Notes under the pieces: model-generated
Seen by the model: only the letters and a program-made list of their open reading frames with translations
What the model was told of the DNA's origin: nothing
Database searches by the model: none
Program-made: the position numbers and the translations under genes
Origin: Dendrolimus kikuchii
Taxonomy: Eukaryota > Arthropoda > Insecta > Lepidoptera > Lasiocampidae
Length of the DNA: 64,000 nt
NCBI GenBank assembly: GCA_019925095.2
Contig: CM034392.1
Location: 13,287,887-13,351,886 of the forward strand
Direction: 5' to 3'
Shown here: one piece after another, positions 1 through 12,612 of the stretch
Position numbering within the stretch: position 1 is the first letter of the stretch
Layout of the letters: every line of letters begins with the position of its first letter

Positions 1-924
1 CTAATATTTTATTTCGTATGTCATGAACGAAGAAAACAGTATAAATTCTACCGTTAAGGAATTCTGTATCGATCATATTTGAATGTATGAAAAAAGGTCT
101 TTCTAGACGATCTTCTATCAAGTAGTAAACGTAGACAAGATGATTATGTTAAGCTATTTTACTGTAAAGCTATGGTAAGTTGATCATGTCTGATATTCTT
201 CACATATACGGCTCTTAAATCTTAGTTATTAGAAATTAATTTCTACGGACACTTTTAAGTAGGATTAAAATACCCATTTATCAAGACACGTTATAAATTG
301 TTCTGACGTCTAGTTTAGGAGCTGTCACAAATTAAGTGAGAAAATACTCTACTAGCCCCACCCTACCCTACTTGATTCAGTAGTGGAATAGAATAATAGG
401 AGGCAAACATCTTGAATACTTTAATAAATTGTGCAGTTAATATTGGTTATAAATACAGAATGTATACCTACAGCATAAGGCGTAACTTGTATAACAGCAA
501 AAAAGAATTTATTATATTTACCAAGCAATACTGGATTTCAGAGAATACAAGTACTCCAATGAATCTATTTATTTTTAAATTTATTATATTTCATTTTATT
601 GCGAGCCGTACTAACAGCTGTAGGTAAGTATACTCTTATATATTATTTAAATAAATCAGTACATTATAGCAGAAGTAGTAAATTTAACAAAAATTCTAAA
701 TAAATGTAAATTAAATAATCGATACGTGCTCACCTCAGACATTATCTTGTTTAAATGGTGGTAAGGAAAATTTATCAAGATACTAAATTTCGCTCCCGTA
801 TCAACAAAGGGGTCACATGGGTTAAAACAAACTGTTTGTTTAAATTACTAACATATTATTATGCAAACATAAATTCAAATATTTACTTTCCTTCGTAAAC
901 GTATTTAAGAGTTTTTATAAAGTT
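1..924. other. AT-rich sequence, no gene seen
   Basis: This stretch has no open frame with a recognisable domain, no GC-rich exon-like block and no clear inverted or direct repeat. The short frame at 412-627 gives a low-complexity Ile/Tyr/Phe-rich translation of the kind random AT-rich DNA produces, so I do not call it a gene. Confidence 0.6.
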
Positions 925-3830
925 GGGTATCCACCAATCCTGGGGAAATACACCAATGTTAGGGGACGGACGGTTGAGGACTGGGCTCTTCAATCCGGCC
1001 CGTCCATTCTGAACCAGGGATCGGTCCAGACCTGCGTGCGCGCGCGGGGTGGATCGATCATCGACCTGTCATTTGTCACTCATGCGGCCGCCCGCAGGGT
1101 CGTCGGATGGAGGGTGCTGGAGGAGGTGGAGTTGCTCTCTGATCATCGGTATATCAGATTTGAGCTCTCCCCCCCTCCGGTCCGAACCCTGTTCGTCGCC
1201 CCCCTCTCCTCCCGCGTTGGGCTCTTACCAAGCTCGACCCGGAGCAGGCTGAGGAATGGGCTCTCACGGAAAGCTGGGCCTACCCAGCGGATTTCGCGAA
1301 TTTGGAGACGCAGGCAGAGCACATGCGCAATACCCTGACGAGGGTTTGCGACGCGGCGATGCCTCGCGTCACCAAACGGCAGCCTCCGTGCAAGCAGGTC
1401 CACTGGTGGACCGAGGAGCTGGGCGAGATGCGAAAGGCAGTTCGCATCATCAGCCACAGACTCAAACGTTGCAGGGCGCGCCGTCCTCCGGACTATGTTG
1501 CGGAATATGGACTCGTGGGCGAGTTTAGGGAGGCCAGAAAAGCCCTTTCAATTGCAATCTTGCAGGCGAAAGCCCGGGCTCGGGCCGAGCTCCTCGAGAC
1601 ACTCGATCGGGACCCTTGGGGGCGTCCGTACCGTGGTGCTCGCAACACGTTGCGGCCTTGCACTTCCACGGTCACGGAAACGCTCGAACCCGAGGTGCTC
1701 CGGTCCGTTATCGATGGGCTCTTCCCGGATCCGGGGAACTTCACTCCCCCCAGTATGGGTCCAGTCGTTCCCGACACCCCCTCGGACGAGGAGCATCACT
1801 CCATCTCCGAAGAGGAATTAGACGTTGCCCTGGACCGGCTCCGGGGCAGGAAGACGGCACCGGAACCCGACGGGGTCCCAGGTCGGGTCCTTTTCCTGGC
1901 TGCTAAAAATCTACGCAGCCAGCTGCGAGAACTGTTCGAAGCCTGTATTCGCGCAGGTCGGTTCCTGTCGCAATGGAAAGAGGGGCGTTTGTGCCTGATT
2001 CCCAAAGTAGGGCGGCCTTCCAAGGATCCGTCCGCCTACAGGCCCATAGTATTGCTGAACGAGGTCACCAAGGTCTTCGAAAAGATCTTGGCGGAGCGGC
2101 TCGTGAAGCATCTCAACGCTATGGAGCCGGGGCTCGCAGAAACGCAGTTCGGGTATCGACGGAGGCGTTCCACGATGGACGCTTTCGAGACGCTGCGAAC
2201 GCTCACGGACGAAGCTGTCCAAACGAAGGATGTCGTTCTTGCGGTGTCGCTAGACATAGTGAACGCCTTTAACAGTCTCCCACATGAGACGATCAGGGAG
2301 GGGCTCCGCGCGCATGGAGTTCCCCCGTACCTCACGAGGCTGTTGGGCGCGTACCTGCAGGACCGGCACATCCTTTGGGAGGGCGGCGAGTCCGAAAATC
2401 TCGCGTTAGGTCGGCGGCGCGTCGCGTGCGGCGTTCCACAGGGGTCGGTCCTCGGGCCGATTCTTTGGAACGTGGGTTATGACTGGATCCTTCGGGTTCC
2501 GGTCCTGCTCGGGGTAGGGCTAATCTGCTTTGCGGATGACACTGTACTCACGGCACGCACTGCGTCATTTGCGGATTCCGTGGACCTCGCCAACGACGGG
2601 TTGGCGATCGTCGTAGATCGTATAGCTAGGCTGGGCTTGAAGGTCTCCCCCGCGAAGACGGAGGCCATCATGTATAGAACTCTGCTGCACCGGGCGCAGC
2701 GGGTTCTGGCCGTGAGGACCATTCGAGGATACCGTACAGTGTCGTGGACGGCGTCGACACTTTTGGCAGGCGATCCGCCCTGGCCTCTCCAGGCGGACGT
2801 ACTGGCGAAAGTGCGGCGCTCCCGACAGGATGCTCTCGCTCGCGGCCTGGTCTTCTGCCAGGTCGAAATCGAGGCGATCAGGAAGCGGGAAACCGCCTCC
2901 ATGCTCGCCATCTGGTCTCAAGAGTTGGAAAACCCTGCGGCCGGCGGCTACACGGTGGAGGCAATCAGGCCGCAGCTGATGGAATGGGTCACCCGCGAAA
3001 GCGGAACCCTGACCTTCAGGATGACACAGATACTTACCGGACACGGGTGTTTCGATAAGTATCTGTGTCGCATTGTGGGCTGCTTGCCTTCCCCGGAATG
3101 CCGCCAGTGCGGCGCACCCGACACGGCGTTTCACACGCTAGTCGAGTGCGCGGCATGGGCGCCGCAGCGTTTCGAACTCGAGACACAAGTAGGAGCGATC
3201 GACTCGCTCTGCAGTCTGGTGAAAGCCATGCTGCATAGCAGCGATACCTGGGGGGCTGCGGTTACTTTTTGTGAGACGGTAATGTCTCTCAAAGAGGCCG
3301 CCGAACGAGATAGGGAGAGGAGTATTATTGCGCGTACTAATGCGACTCCACGCGGACGCCGGCGGTTGGCTGGCATCCGGAGACGCAGGTATGCGCATGA
3401 CTTCCCACCCTGAATAATACCGCTTCGGGGGGCCTTTAGCTATCAAGGGAGCAAAGGATTCATCACCCCCGCTGACGAAGTGAATGTGTTCTGATTCCCG
3501 GGGCACATTCAGGCACTTTTTGCGCTGGATCGGACTGGGCGTAACTACGTTCTAAGTCTCAGCCTTTCCTTCATAAAAAGCGCGGGGCACATGGGAGGAG
3601 GGTGGTTTTAGTGGGTAGTGGGTGTTGCCCGTGCAACTTCTCTGAGTCTCCACACAAGCTGGCTTGATTAGTGTTCGGATTGCCCCTTGTCAAAGGGGAA
3701 AGCCCTCATGATCAACTATGCTATGAATGAAACTCGTCATAGTGCTCGCTTATAACCCGAGTCTAACTCAATTAAGATACATTTTATCTCGATAAATAAC
3801 GTCGTTTTCTTGGAATAAACGGATTAGCAA
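925..3830 (+). mobile_element. R1-like non-LTR retrotransposon, 5'-truncated, reverse transcriptase ORF nearly intact
   Basis: This LINE encodes the C-terminal end of an APE-type endonuclease (about 961-1200, with the SDHRYIRFEL segment) followed by a long reverse transcriptase ORF. The ORF is open to the TGA at 3411-3413; its first ATG, at 1302, is unlikely to be the natural start. RT motifs seen include GYRRRRSTMDA, SLDIVNAFNSL, CGVPQGSVLGPILWN and the catalytic CFADDTVL. Near the C-terminus is a CCHC-like knuckle (CRQCGAPDTAFHTLVEC), typical of R1-group and jockey-like LINEs. The endonuclease and RT frames differ. The switch falls near two C homopolymers at 1169-1175 and 1199-1204, so one indel (or a sequencing error) separates them. 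The 5' end is truncated, as is usual after abortive reverse transcription. The GC-rich composition contrasts sharply with the AT-rich flanks. The 3' boundary, somewhere in 3560-3830, is not sharp and I see no poly(A). The R1-group assignment is by motif resemblance only. Confidence 0.88.
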
Positions 3831-3939
3831 AATATACTTATATGGCGCTACAGTCGCGTTTTTTTAATTCACTAACAAATATCTACGTTGTCATAAGCAA
3901 CATGTCATTGTTATTCAATTTGCTTTGCGTTTGACACCC

Positions 3940-4680
3940 TACTCACGCAATGTACGGCGTCGTACGCAGAATCGGTGGATCTCGCCAACCCCAGGTTGGC
4001 GACTGTAGTCGAACGTAATGATAGGCTGGGCTCAAGCCCAGCCTACCATTGCCTAGGGCCTAGGTAATGTCTCGTTCTCGACGGGAAATGGCTGTTCAAA
4101 AGAGATTTTGAGAAAACATTGGAGAACTTAGCGGACCCAGGCGGTGAGGTCGTACGGTGTCATGGATGGCGGCGACACTCTTTGCGAGAGATCCGCTCTG
4201 GGAGCTTTAGGTGGACGTGTTTGCTAAGGTTCGACGCTTCCGACAGGAGGCCAGAGCTAGTAGGGGCCTGGTTTATTGCCGGGCAGAGATTTAAACGATC
4301 AGGACGCGGGAAATCGCGACCATGATTATAGCTTGACAGAGAGATTTAGAATCTCCTGAGGCCGGCACTGACACATGAGATTCGTCCCTACCTACTGCGA
4401 AGGGCCACGCGGAAGCGCGAGACTTGGACTCTTAGGATGACGCGGATACTTACCGGGCACGGGTGCTTCGACAAGTATCTGCATCAGGTTGTGGGATGTC
4501 TGCCTTCCCCTCAGTGCCGCGAGTGCGGTACGCTAGACATTGCGTTTCACACGCTGGTCGAATACGCTGTACGGCAACCTCAGAGGTTCGAGCTCGAGAC
4601 CATCGTAGGGCCGATCGATTCGCTGAGGGGCGGGTTGAAGCCATGCTCCACAGCGACGATCACTGGTCAGTGGTTTCATT
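3940..4680 (+). mobile_element. Decayed fragment of a second R1-like LINE copy
   Basis: This is a degraded partial copy of the same LINE family as the element just upstream. Around 3968-4040 it matches the part of the RT that follows the FADD motif (SVDLAN, then LGL). Around 4437-4600 it matches the C-terminal region (ILTGHGCFDKYL, GCLPSP, the C-x2-C knuckle and HTLVE). Several stops and frameshifts lie between, and much of the RT is deleted. It has the same + orientation as the upstream copy. Confidence 0.82.
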
Positions 4681-4779
4681 TCCATTCCTTGTATTACTTC
4701 AAATTAGGCTGGTTTCGACCCGCCTCTATGTTTTTCTAAGCACTCTAGACCTATCTGTATCTGTTTATAAAGAACCTAA

Positions 4780-5202
4780 TTAAGTTTTTATGTAAATAAC
4801 AGAGAACCACTAACCAAGGTTTTGTACGCGGCGTAGCTGGGAGGAAAACGCTAGTTGTAAATATTTTAAAGAGTATTTAATTCAAAGGCACTTGGATTTA
4901 TTTTTCGTTTGCTTCAATGAAAAACAAAACGTCACTGTTTCCTAATTTTTAATGTGTCAAAATTGTAAGTACATGTCAAAACAAAACGTTCTTAACATAA
5001 CCTATAAAAATCAAATGAATATTTTCAGTATAAAGTATTTGATAAGTTGAATTTTTCTATACAAACTGTACGAGAAATTTAGAAAAGAATAAAAAACGCT
5101 ACAAATAAACTTGTTTTTATAAGACTATTAGGTAATATGGTTTATCATAACTTTTGAACGTGCATGTTAATAAAATAAACATTATAAAATTTATAAATAA
5201 CC
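4780..5202 (+). promoter_or_regulatory. AT-rich upstream region of the TRMT10A gene
   Basis: There is no ORF or repeat here. It is the only sequence between the LINE debris and the TRMT10A start codon, so it should hold that gene's promoter and 5' UTR. No TATA box or initiator can be assigned with confidence. The bases before the start (AACC then ATG) have A at -3, a favourable context. Confidence 0.35.
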
Positions 5203-8200
5203 ATGTGTGATAGTGAGATTAAAACAGTCGTGAAAGATGATAAATTTAGTGCTGATAAAACTGAGGACTCGAGTTTCCATCAGTATACTCTATTTGATGT
5301 GACTGTGGATCCAGGTTTGAAAGATGATGGTGGAAATGTATTACCACGACCATATACTAAAAATCAAATGCGAAAGTGGTTAAAAAAGGTGAGATGGGAG
5401 AATAGAAAAGCAGAGAAGCGTGCCAAGGAGAAAGTTCGAGCTAAAGAGAGACGAAAAGAAGCAAAGGCTGCTAACATAGACTTAGGGCCAAACAGAAAAG
5501 TATTAAAGAAAATGAAGTTAGAGAAAGTCAAAAGCACTACTGGAATAATTATTGATCTTAGTTTTGATGATTTAATGACAGAAAAAGATAGGTTTAAGGT
5601 TATTAAACAGATTCTTCGATGCTACTCTATAAATAGGAGGTCAGACACACCTATGCAGTTCCATATAACAAGCTTTGGTGGGAAGTCTAAGCATGATATA
5701 TCCAGGCATAATGGTTATGAGAATTGGGATGTAAGCTAATTTTTTATAGATATTTTTAATGAGTAAGTTTTTCATGGTAAAATTGTTTAATGAAATCATG
5801 TTTTTTATTATATAGCACTATGGAAAATAAAACTTAATAAATGATACAACACTTGTTGAGTATTTCATATAGTTATCTTTTATAGGTAGAGTTCCATGAG
5901 AAGGCATATCTAGATATATTTCCTAAGGATAAAATTGTTTATTTAACAAGTGAATCTGATAATGTTATAGAAAATTTTGAAGAAGATACATTTTATATAA
6001 TTGGTGGATTAGTGGATCATAATCAGCACAAGGTAATACAATTGCAAGTATTATTTCACTTATTGTTCACTGGCTATACTACAAATAAGGGACACTTATC
6101 AACCTGGAAACTGGCCTAGTTTCTATATGGTATGAGCTATATATCCAAAATTAATGAGAGCAGAGCTGTTATGTAAATTAATCCCTATTGCACATGTATT
6201 GTTTTTCTATTTTAATTATTTTTATGTAGTTTATTAACATAAGATATTTGTGACTGGATAAAAAGAATATATAAAGTTGACCTTAACAATATTTACTGTA
6301 AAACTATTAAAAATATTGAAATTTTGTTTTTAAAATGATGTTCTATTATCCCTTAAGACATTATCCTATTAAATTAAGACATAATTTAAATTTATTGTAT
6401 AATTACAGGGCCTTTGCCATAAAATTGCAGTAGAGCAAGGGATAAGACATGGGCAGTTGCCTTTAAGTAAATATATCAACATGAAGACAAGAAAAGTTTT
6501 GACTATTGATCATGGTTAGTTGAGTAAATTTAAATATTTTTAACACTTCCTTATTGTATAATCCACCAAGTGAGTATATATGAGTAGCTTAGAAGCCAAT
6601 GCTACTAAGGCTGATAAACATTTTTTTTTAAATTTAAAATAAACTGTAAAAAAAGTTCCTTGTATGTAGTATAAAAGGAAACAAATAGTAAATAAATAAT
6701 TTCAAATTAAAATTAACAAAAGCCAGAAAATTAAAAAAAAATTGTTTTACATTAAACAACTCATGCAAAGCCTCCATAGGTAGGTATCTATGCATATTAT
6801 TTTTATCAAGGAATATTTGGGTTTACTCTGCAGTTCTGAGATAAATAGTGGTGTGGGGACTGCGGATACCCACTGAAACCACCCCAGTATTCCTATAATT
6901 ACCTGAGTAAGTGTCACAGGTCACTAGCTAAACCAACACTAAGGTCCTGGTAGACGCAGGCTTACTGGCATAAGCTTATAAGAACACCTTTGTATGGGGA
7001 TCGGTGTTTCCAGTGGTAAAATTGTCACATCTAAGTGGGGTAGGTGAGTGCTGAACACCTGAACCCCCATTTCCGTTGTCTTGATGTGGATAAAGTTAAG
7101 TAGTTAAGTAGTGGTAAAATTATATCCAGAAGGGCCATCATCTATGGCCATAATTTTCGCATATACAACAACATTTAAACCAGTATTAGCTATTAGTAGA
7201 ATGAAAAGTAGAATCTAATATTGTTATGTTTTTATTTTACCATAATTAAAATTTAATTATCAGTGATTTCAACATAAATACATAAATGACTATAAAATTG
7301 TTATTGATATAATACCATAATCAACTGCTTTTAGAATTTTAATAATAAAAATAGGATTTGTCTTACATTTTTCATTTTTTAAAAAACCCTAATAGTTTTT
7401 GAAATATGGATATTCAAAGAATTCATTAAAAAATTGGTTGCGTAATTAGCTTTATGGTTACTTGGAGTCACGAAAACAATAGGCGCGTTAAGGTGGTTAC
7501 ACACTACATAATTCTATTGACTCATTTCATACAATCATTATAATCAATAAAATCTTAAATGATATTGACATACAATTGATATTGATATTCTGCTAACCAT
7601 AAAAATCAAACATTTTGAGCACTTTGTTAGCTACTACTATTTTAAATTTCCAAAGGCAAGAGGTTACAGTAGGGCAGAGCGAGGAACTGTACCACCGCCC
7701 TAGTTGATTATGCACACACACACTTATTAGGCACTGACATGTGCGTAAGTAAGCCATACGGGTACATGTGCGTGCGCGTTGTGATCAATTTTAGATTTTT
7801 GTATAAACCTCAATTTTTTTTTAAATGAAACTGAGTGTAGAATGCTCATTACTTTATTTTAATAATCGGCAGACAAACTCACTCATTATATATTCCCAAA
7901 TTAAGCAAGTTACGCTTGTGTTTTGCGTAATATACAACAGACTACTATGGGGCCGATCCCAGACACCCAGACAGAAACAACGGAAAATTCGTTTCCGAAA
8001 TTTGCCATGCCAGGAATCGAACCCAGAGTCTCTACATTGCAGTGACATAGGCCAGCAAATGCTTAGCCCGCTCAACCATAGAGGCCATCTTTACTCATAC
8101 TATATAGTAGTCTATTTGTAGTTTATTGGTAGTCTCGTCTTTGTACAGGGTAAGCTATACTAACCCTGTATGTATTTCAATACAATAGTTTGCAGGATTC

Positions 8201-8826
8201 AGAAATGTCAGGTGCAGATAGTAGTTGTAAATAATAAGACATTGGTTGAATGTTTTAGTGGTGTTTTTCTATGTTGAAGGCTAGTGAAGAACGACTTGTG
8301 GCACTCTCTAGTAAACAGTAGAAATGTAGGACTTAAACCCTTGTTACCTATATCTAGTCTGATTTAGGGAGCCTGTAAAGAGTGTGAGTGTGATCTAGCT
8401 AAAATCTCACTTTTTTATTGAACCGACCTGATGAAGAGAAAGGGTCTGAAAATCAGTGTAGTGTAGTATACTAATATTATTCTATTGTTATTCTTAGTAC
8501 GTAAGCCAAAATAAAGGAGTATGGAAGGAAAAGACATATTTTGCCAACCTCAAATAATTGAGTGAAGGTGAAAGAAAAGAGAAAAATAATCCTCAGTATC
8601 ATCCTTCCATGGTTAAACACAATGTTTTATAACTCTGTGCAGGATATTCATAGTTTTAATTTTTTTTACAGTTTTCGAAATTTTGTTACGAGTATATGAA
8701 GGTATGCCATGGCAAGACGCATTAATGAAAGTGTTACCAATGAGGAAAGGGGCCCACGTTTGTGACAGTGTTAGTAATTGCAATTCAGATTTAGATATTT
8801 CCTATAAAAGTGATTGCTCCGATTGA
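5203..8826 (+). CDS. Trmt10A: tRNA (guanine-9-N1)-methyltransferase, TRMT10A type, four exons
   Basis: TRMT10A is a monomeric SPOUT methyltransferase that places m1G at position 9 of cytosolic tRNAs using S-adenosylmethionine. Exons: 5203-5730, 5886-6032, 6409-6514 and 8672-8826. All introns are GT-AG and the phases close (0, 0, 1), giving 311 residues plus TGA at 8824-8826. What shows the family: a highly basic Lys/Arg/Glu helical segment at residues 50-110 (KNQMRKWLKKVRWENRKAEK) that in Trm10 proteins binds tRNA; the SPOUT start IIIDLSFDDLM in exon 1; VYLTSESDN and GGLVDHNQHKG (with the conserved Asp of the active-site loop) in exon 2; QLPLSKYINM and KVLTIDHVFEIL in exons 3 and 4. At 311 residues it is a little shorter than the human protein, with a short acidic Ser/Asp tail. 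Intron 3 (6515-8671) is long and carries a SINE. The mitochondrial paralogue TRMT10C is less likely, because there is no presequence. Confidence 0.93.
6830..7110. repeat. GC-richer repeat-like block in TRMT10A intron 3
   Basis: This intronic block is clearly richer in G and C than its surroundings (for example around 6845-6900 and 6990-7080) and has no open frame or exon signal consistent with the gene. It resembles the 3' tail of a retrotransposon, but I cannot name a family, and I find no second copy in the window. Confidence 0.3.
7855..8100 (-). mobile_element. tRNA-derived SINE in TRMT10A intron 3
   Basis: On the minus strand the block begins with a tRNA-like head. A-box-like sequence (TGGTTGAGCGGG) is followed by a perfect polymerase III B box (GGTTCGATTCC, complement of 8013-8023), with the usual internal spacing. 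A non-tRNA body follows down to about 7860. A second, degraded copy of the same body lies at 51295-51525, including the shared start ATCGG-GGACAAAC-like and the GCGCTTGTGTT-like segment. This makes it an interspersed SINE and not a real tRNA gene; the anticodon and acceptor arms do not fold properly. Confidence 0.72.
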
Positions 8827-8980
8827 ATATTGTTTTCCAAACACAACCAAGCATTCATTTGTTGAGATTGAAAATACTGTATTAAAATGTTACGAAGAAG
8901 TATATACATGTGGTCAAATCAATTATATATTCCTGAAGTTCTCAATATACCTTGACTTCGTGAAATAAGATGTCGAGGAA

Positions 8981-8986
8981 AATAAA
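8981..8986 (+). terminator. Candidate poly(A) signal for TRMT10A
   Basis: An AATAAA hexamer lies about 155 bases downstream of the TRMT10A stop codon, a reasonable 3' UTR length. It is a position-based inference. Confidence 0.4.
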
Positions 8987-9004
8987 TGAAAGATGTTTAA
9001 AAAA

Positions 9005-9125
9005 AGCTATTATGGCTTAGTGGCTGACATCGCGAGCAAACTTGTGAAGACAAGTCGTTAAACTGTTCTTACCCCAAGAAAGGGGGGACCCGATCCAGCA
9101 GCGGAACATCTGTATGCTAATATTG
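9005..9125 (+). repeat. Possible tRNA-like SINE remnant
   Basis: A perfect polymerase III A-box-like string (TGGCTTAGTGG, around 9017) is followed by a GC-richer body with a GATCC-containing segment. No convincing B box is found at the expected distance, so this is only a candidate degraded SINE. Confidence 0.3.
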
Positions 9126-9129
9126 TACA

Positions 9130-9705
9130 TCTATTCTACAATATTATAAGATTCTAAAAATGCCGTGTCAGTATATTGAAACTATTAAAAAAAAACTACT
9201 GAAATAGACTATATAAATGATGGAGAACACGAAGATTTTTTTTAGAATTCTCGTTCGTTTGTTCGTGATTCACATAAAACCGACTGGGCAGATTTCTATG
9301 CGGTTTTAGCTGATATATTGCAAATTCTTAGACTTAAGAGCTGCTACTTTTAATCTCGCGGGAATTATTTTGGGAATGATTTAAAGTGGGCCAGGCTAAA
9401 AAAATTGTGAACTCCAATGCAGTTTTTTCACTGATCGATAGCAAATTTTATTTCATAAAATCTGTGATAATTTTTATTTCGAGAATCCCGCGGGAATTTT
9501 TCAGGGAGCGGTTTGAGAAGTTGTTAGGGTGCATAAAAAAATTGCTTATTTCGACGTAGTTTTCACTCAAACGACGGGTTACATTGTTTTAAAGCGCTGC
9601 GGTTTATCTTGTGTCCCAGGAATCCCGCGGGAATTTCAAGTCAAGCGTGGACGAAGTCGCAGGCATATCCTACTTATTAGATATAAATTTAGATATTTGC
9701 CGTTT
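9130..9705 (+). mobile_element. Helitron-like interspersed repeat, copy 1 of 3
   Basis: The block aligns along its length with 56856-57375 and 62823-63345 (both inverted relative to this one). Shared landmarks include the run reading GAATCCCGCGGGAATTT (seen twice here, around 9484 and 9620), CACTGATCGATAGCAAATTT, and the end segment GGACGAAGTCGCAGGCATATC at 9650-9671. The better-preserved copies end in CTAG followed by T next to that segment, which suits a Helitron 3' end. The ending here is mutated. There is no coding capacity. I infer the class from the terminus only. Confidence 0.6.
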
Positions 9706-10225
9706 TCATACTGGAATAGTAGTGTATTAGGAATATTTTATAAATACTTTCTAAAGTGAAAACTTGTTTCTTAAGACGTTTCTTTCTTGAATTTTTCGTG
9801 TTTAACTTTGTTGCCATTTATAAAGGAGTATGGAGGGTAAAATCATAGTCTTCCAACCCCATATATTTGGTAAAAGGTGAAAGGAGTAGAGAGAAAATTA
9901 AACAGCATTTATTTATATACTAAGTAGTGAAATAAGGATATTCTCAAATAAATATTAGTAACTACAATACCTTCATTGTTTGGCAAAAGTAAGACAGACG
10001 CCACGTATTCATTTCTTGGCAATTTTTTAATGTTTTATCAAAAATAAAACATCTATTCTAAATTGTATACAGTACGGTCACGCTTAACAACTACACACAT
10101 ATTCATCTGCACATAATAATTGTAAAAATTAAAAAGAATTAAGCATTTGATGCATCATCTTAAATAAATACTGAGTATAAATATTTTGCACTTTCCCTAC
10201 GATTTACTAAATTCTTTGGTATGTT

Positions 10226-12612
10226 TTATATTGGTATATTGTGTTTTTCTAAAAATCTTGTAATTAGAGGTGTAACGACTTCAGGATTATTTAAGTGTAC
10301 GTGGTGTGTCCCCGGCACAAAATGACACTCGAATTTATCATTGTTCTTTTCAAGAACCTCACGCATTTCTACAGAAAAGTTGTCGGACGCATATGGAGAA
10401 TCTATCGCCTTTATATAAAGACTCGGTGACTTCATTCTCAAAAGTAGAGCCTGGACGAATTTCTTGTCTTCAGGATTGAATAATGTATATTTGAGCCTGG
10501 AGTCACGTGAGAAATAGAATTTATTTACATCTAATTTAGATCTTTTACTCCCTCTTTTGATTAGATATTTCGCACTTTCCATAGCAACTGACTTCTGTGT
10601 GCCTAAGTGCCACTTTTTCGTTAATTCCTCTATCGTGTATGAAGGTGGTTCCTCATCTAAACGGAATTGTGCTAACAATCCTTTACCGATCAAGGCTGGA
10701 TACTTATCTACTACGAAATTTAAATCGTAATCGTCATAAATGAGACTATCTACTCCAATGTAGAAATCGACTAAGTCGGGATATAACGCAGCAAATCGTA
10801 AGCCGGCTATTGAACCCATCGAGTGACTCAGCAGCGATACTTTGTCCCAATTATAATATTCTTTAATGTACAAAATAGTTCTTGGCAAATCCCATCCGTG
10901 ATACTGCATGCCTGAAATGTAGAACAGTAGAGCTTATTATTTTTTATCTTATTAAACATTCACAGCATTATCTTCGTCTAAAACAGGTAATTATCATAAT
11001 CTTTGGAATACTAGTGAACAATTTTTATGGTATCATAATATTTTTATCGTATTCTTGATAGTTATGAGAATGGGTTGGGAAAATACTTACATCATATAAT
11101 AGACATGTTATATCTCAATGGGAAAATATTAGAAACGATAGCTGCCCAGCAATTAAAGTGTCTCCCAAAAGCCTCAAAACCCTACATTGTTTGATGACAT
11201 AACGGGTAATTTTTTGTCTCTTTGGACGCTATTTAAAATATTTGTAGAGCAAATCGGGCCTTTCCAAAGTTGCCTTTATTACTTACTGGTTACATACATT
11301 TACATTTTTTTTCATACATCAGTTTATATACCAATTATACCTAGCTTGATGGATAACATAAAAGCGCAAATAGTTCCTCCACATAGAAGATTCGGAATGT
11401 GTGTGAAGGAAATATAAAGGAATGAACATTGTGCTTCGTATCAAAAGCTTGGCTGACGGCCGCAAAAAACATATAAATATAATATCCGCATTAAAAAACA
11501 ATTTTAATTAAGTCTACCGCGTACAAATTACGGAAAGAATACATCATGTTTGAAGATGTGCAGTTATTTAATAAATGGCCAACGAGTTACAAAAATGTAA
11601 AAACAAACTTATTCTAAATGAAACTGAAAATATTTTATTAAAATAAATATAAATTAATAAACCACAACATTTAATGAAGATTGCATTGCACCGCCACATT
11701 AGTGTTAAGATTTATATTGTATGTAAGTGAACTAAATGTTCTTATGGGAAATAAAGTTCTTTAAACCTAATTAATACTAGAATGTTAAAGCCATTTCAAT
11801 AGGAGTGTGTGTAAAGTGTCAACGTGGAATTATATTAATTCTGACCGGAAAGAGAAACAAATATACCTGGCGGTATCCACGAGGATAGCCCATGGCCAGG
11901 AAAGTCAATCGCAAGAATTGATCTATTTTTGATTAGCATTGGCGCTAAAGGGTCCCAAGTGCCGGCGTTATCTTGCCACCCGTGTAGTGCCAATATTGGT
12001 CGACCGTTGTCTGTGCCCCATAATTTTCCTGCGATATAGCCCCATTGCGTTGGAATTTGAACTTCTTTTTCAGGTACCTTTAAATCGAAAGGAAAAATAT
12101 TTTCTTTTTTATCTAAGGTTAAAAAAATTAACTGATCACAGAAATTAAAAGTTTTTAGTTAAAACCATTCTTCTCCTGATCTTTATAAAATAACTATATA
12201 ATAGTATAGTAGTAATACTATATAATTTGAAATATTTTATTACATTACAATTTATAGTATTTTTAGGGTTCTGCGGTCATTTGACGAAAACGAAACCATT
12301 ATAAAATATGTTTACGTACCTACTACCTACCTACCTACTATGTATGGCACAGTCATTTTGCTCAACAACTAACTAACTAAAACGAAAGATTTCGCTGTAT
12401 GTGTAGCCAGATGCACTTGGCTGATTTTTTATATACCAATTTCTCATAAGCAGGTAGATATATGTTTTCTTGGATAAATAAAAATAACTCACCTCATTTA
12501 TGTTGTGATTTTTTCTATAGTAATAAAGATTTGGAGCTAAATTTGTTGATACAGGTATAATTTTGGCAGTATTAAAGCTTAAAATAAGACGAGAGAAAAT
12601 TCGCGTAGCCAT
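10226..12612 (-). CDS. Alpha/beta-fold serine hydrolase (kraken / SERHL family), three exons
   Basis: This is a serine hydrolase of the alpha/beta-fold superfamily; the natural substrate of this subfamily is not settled. Exons on the minus strand: 12493-12612, 11867-12077 and 10226-10911. Splice sites are GT-AG, phases 0 and 1 close, and the product is 338 residues. Seen in the protein: an N-terminal 40-residue leader rich in Arg/Ser/Asn with few acidic residues (MATRIFSRLILSFNTAKI), which could be a mitochondrial presequence (inference); the core entry KLWGTDNGRPILALHGWQDN with the oxyanion HGW; FPGHGLS; the nucleophile elbow LLSHSMGS with Ser in an S-x-S-x-G context instead of the classic G-x-S-x-G; a cap region; and the catalytic-His segment GTHHVHLNNPE near the end. 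Length and motifs fit Drosophila kraken and vertebrate SERHL. The substrate remains unknown. Confidence 0.88.

Noticed and set aside
1493..3506. Many minus-strand ORFs of 80-190 codons opposite the LINE
   Set aside because: They are shadow frames caused by the GC-rich coding strand of the reverse transcriptase.
8013..8023. Perfect B box suggesting a tRNA gene
   Set aside because: The flanks do not form a tRNA cloverleaf and the sequence has a second degraded copy at 51295; it is a SINE head.
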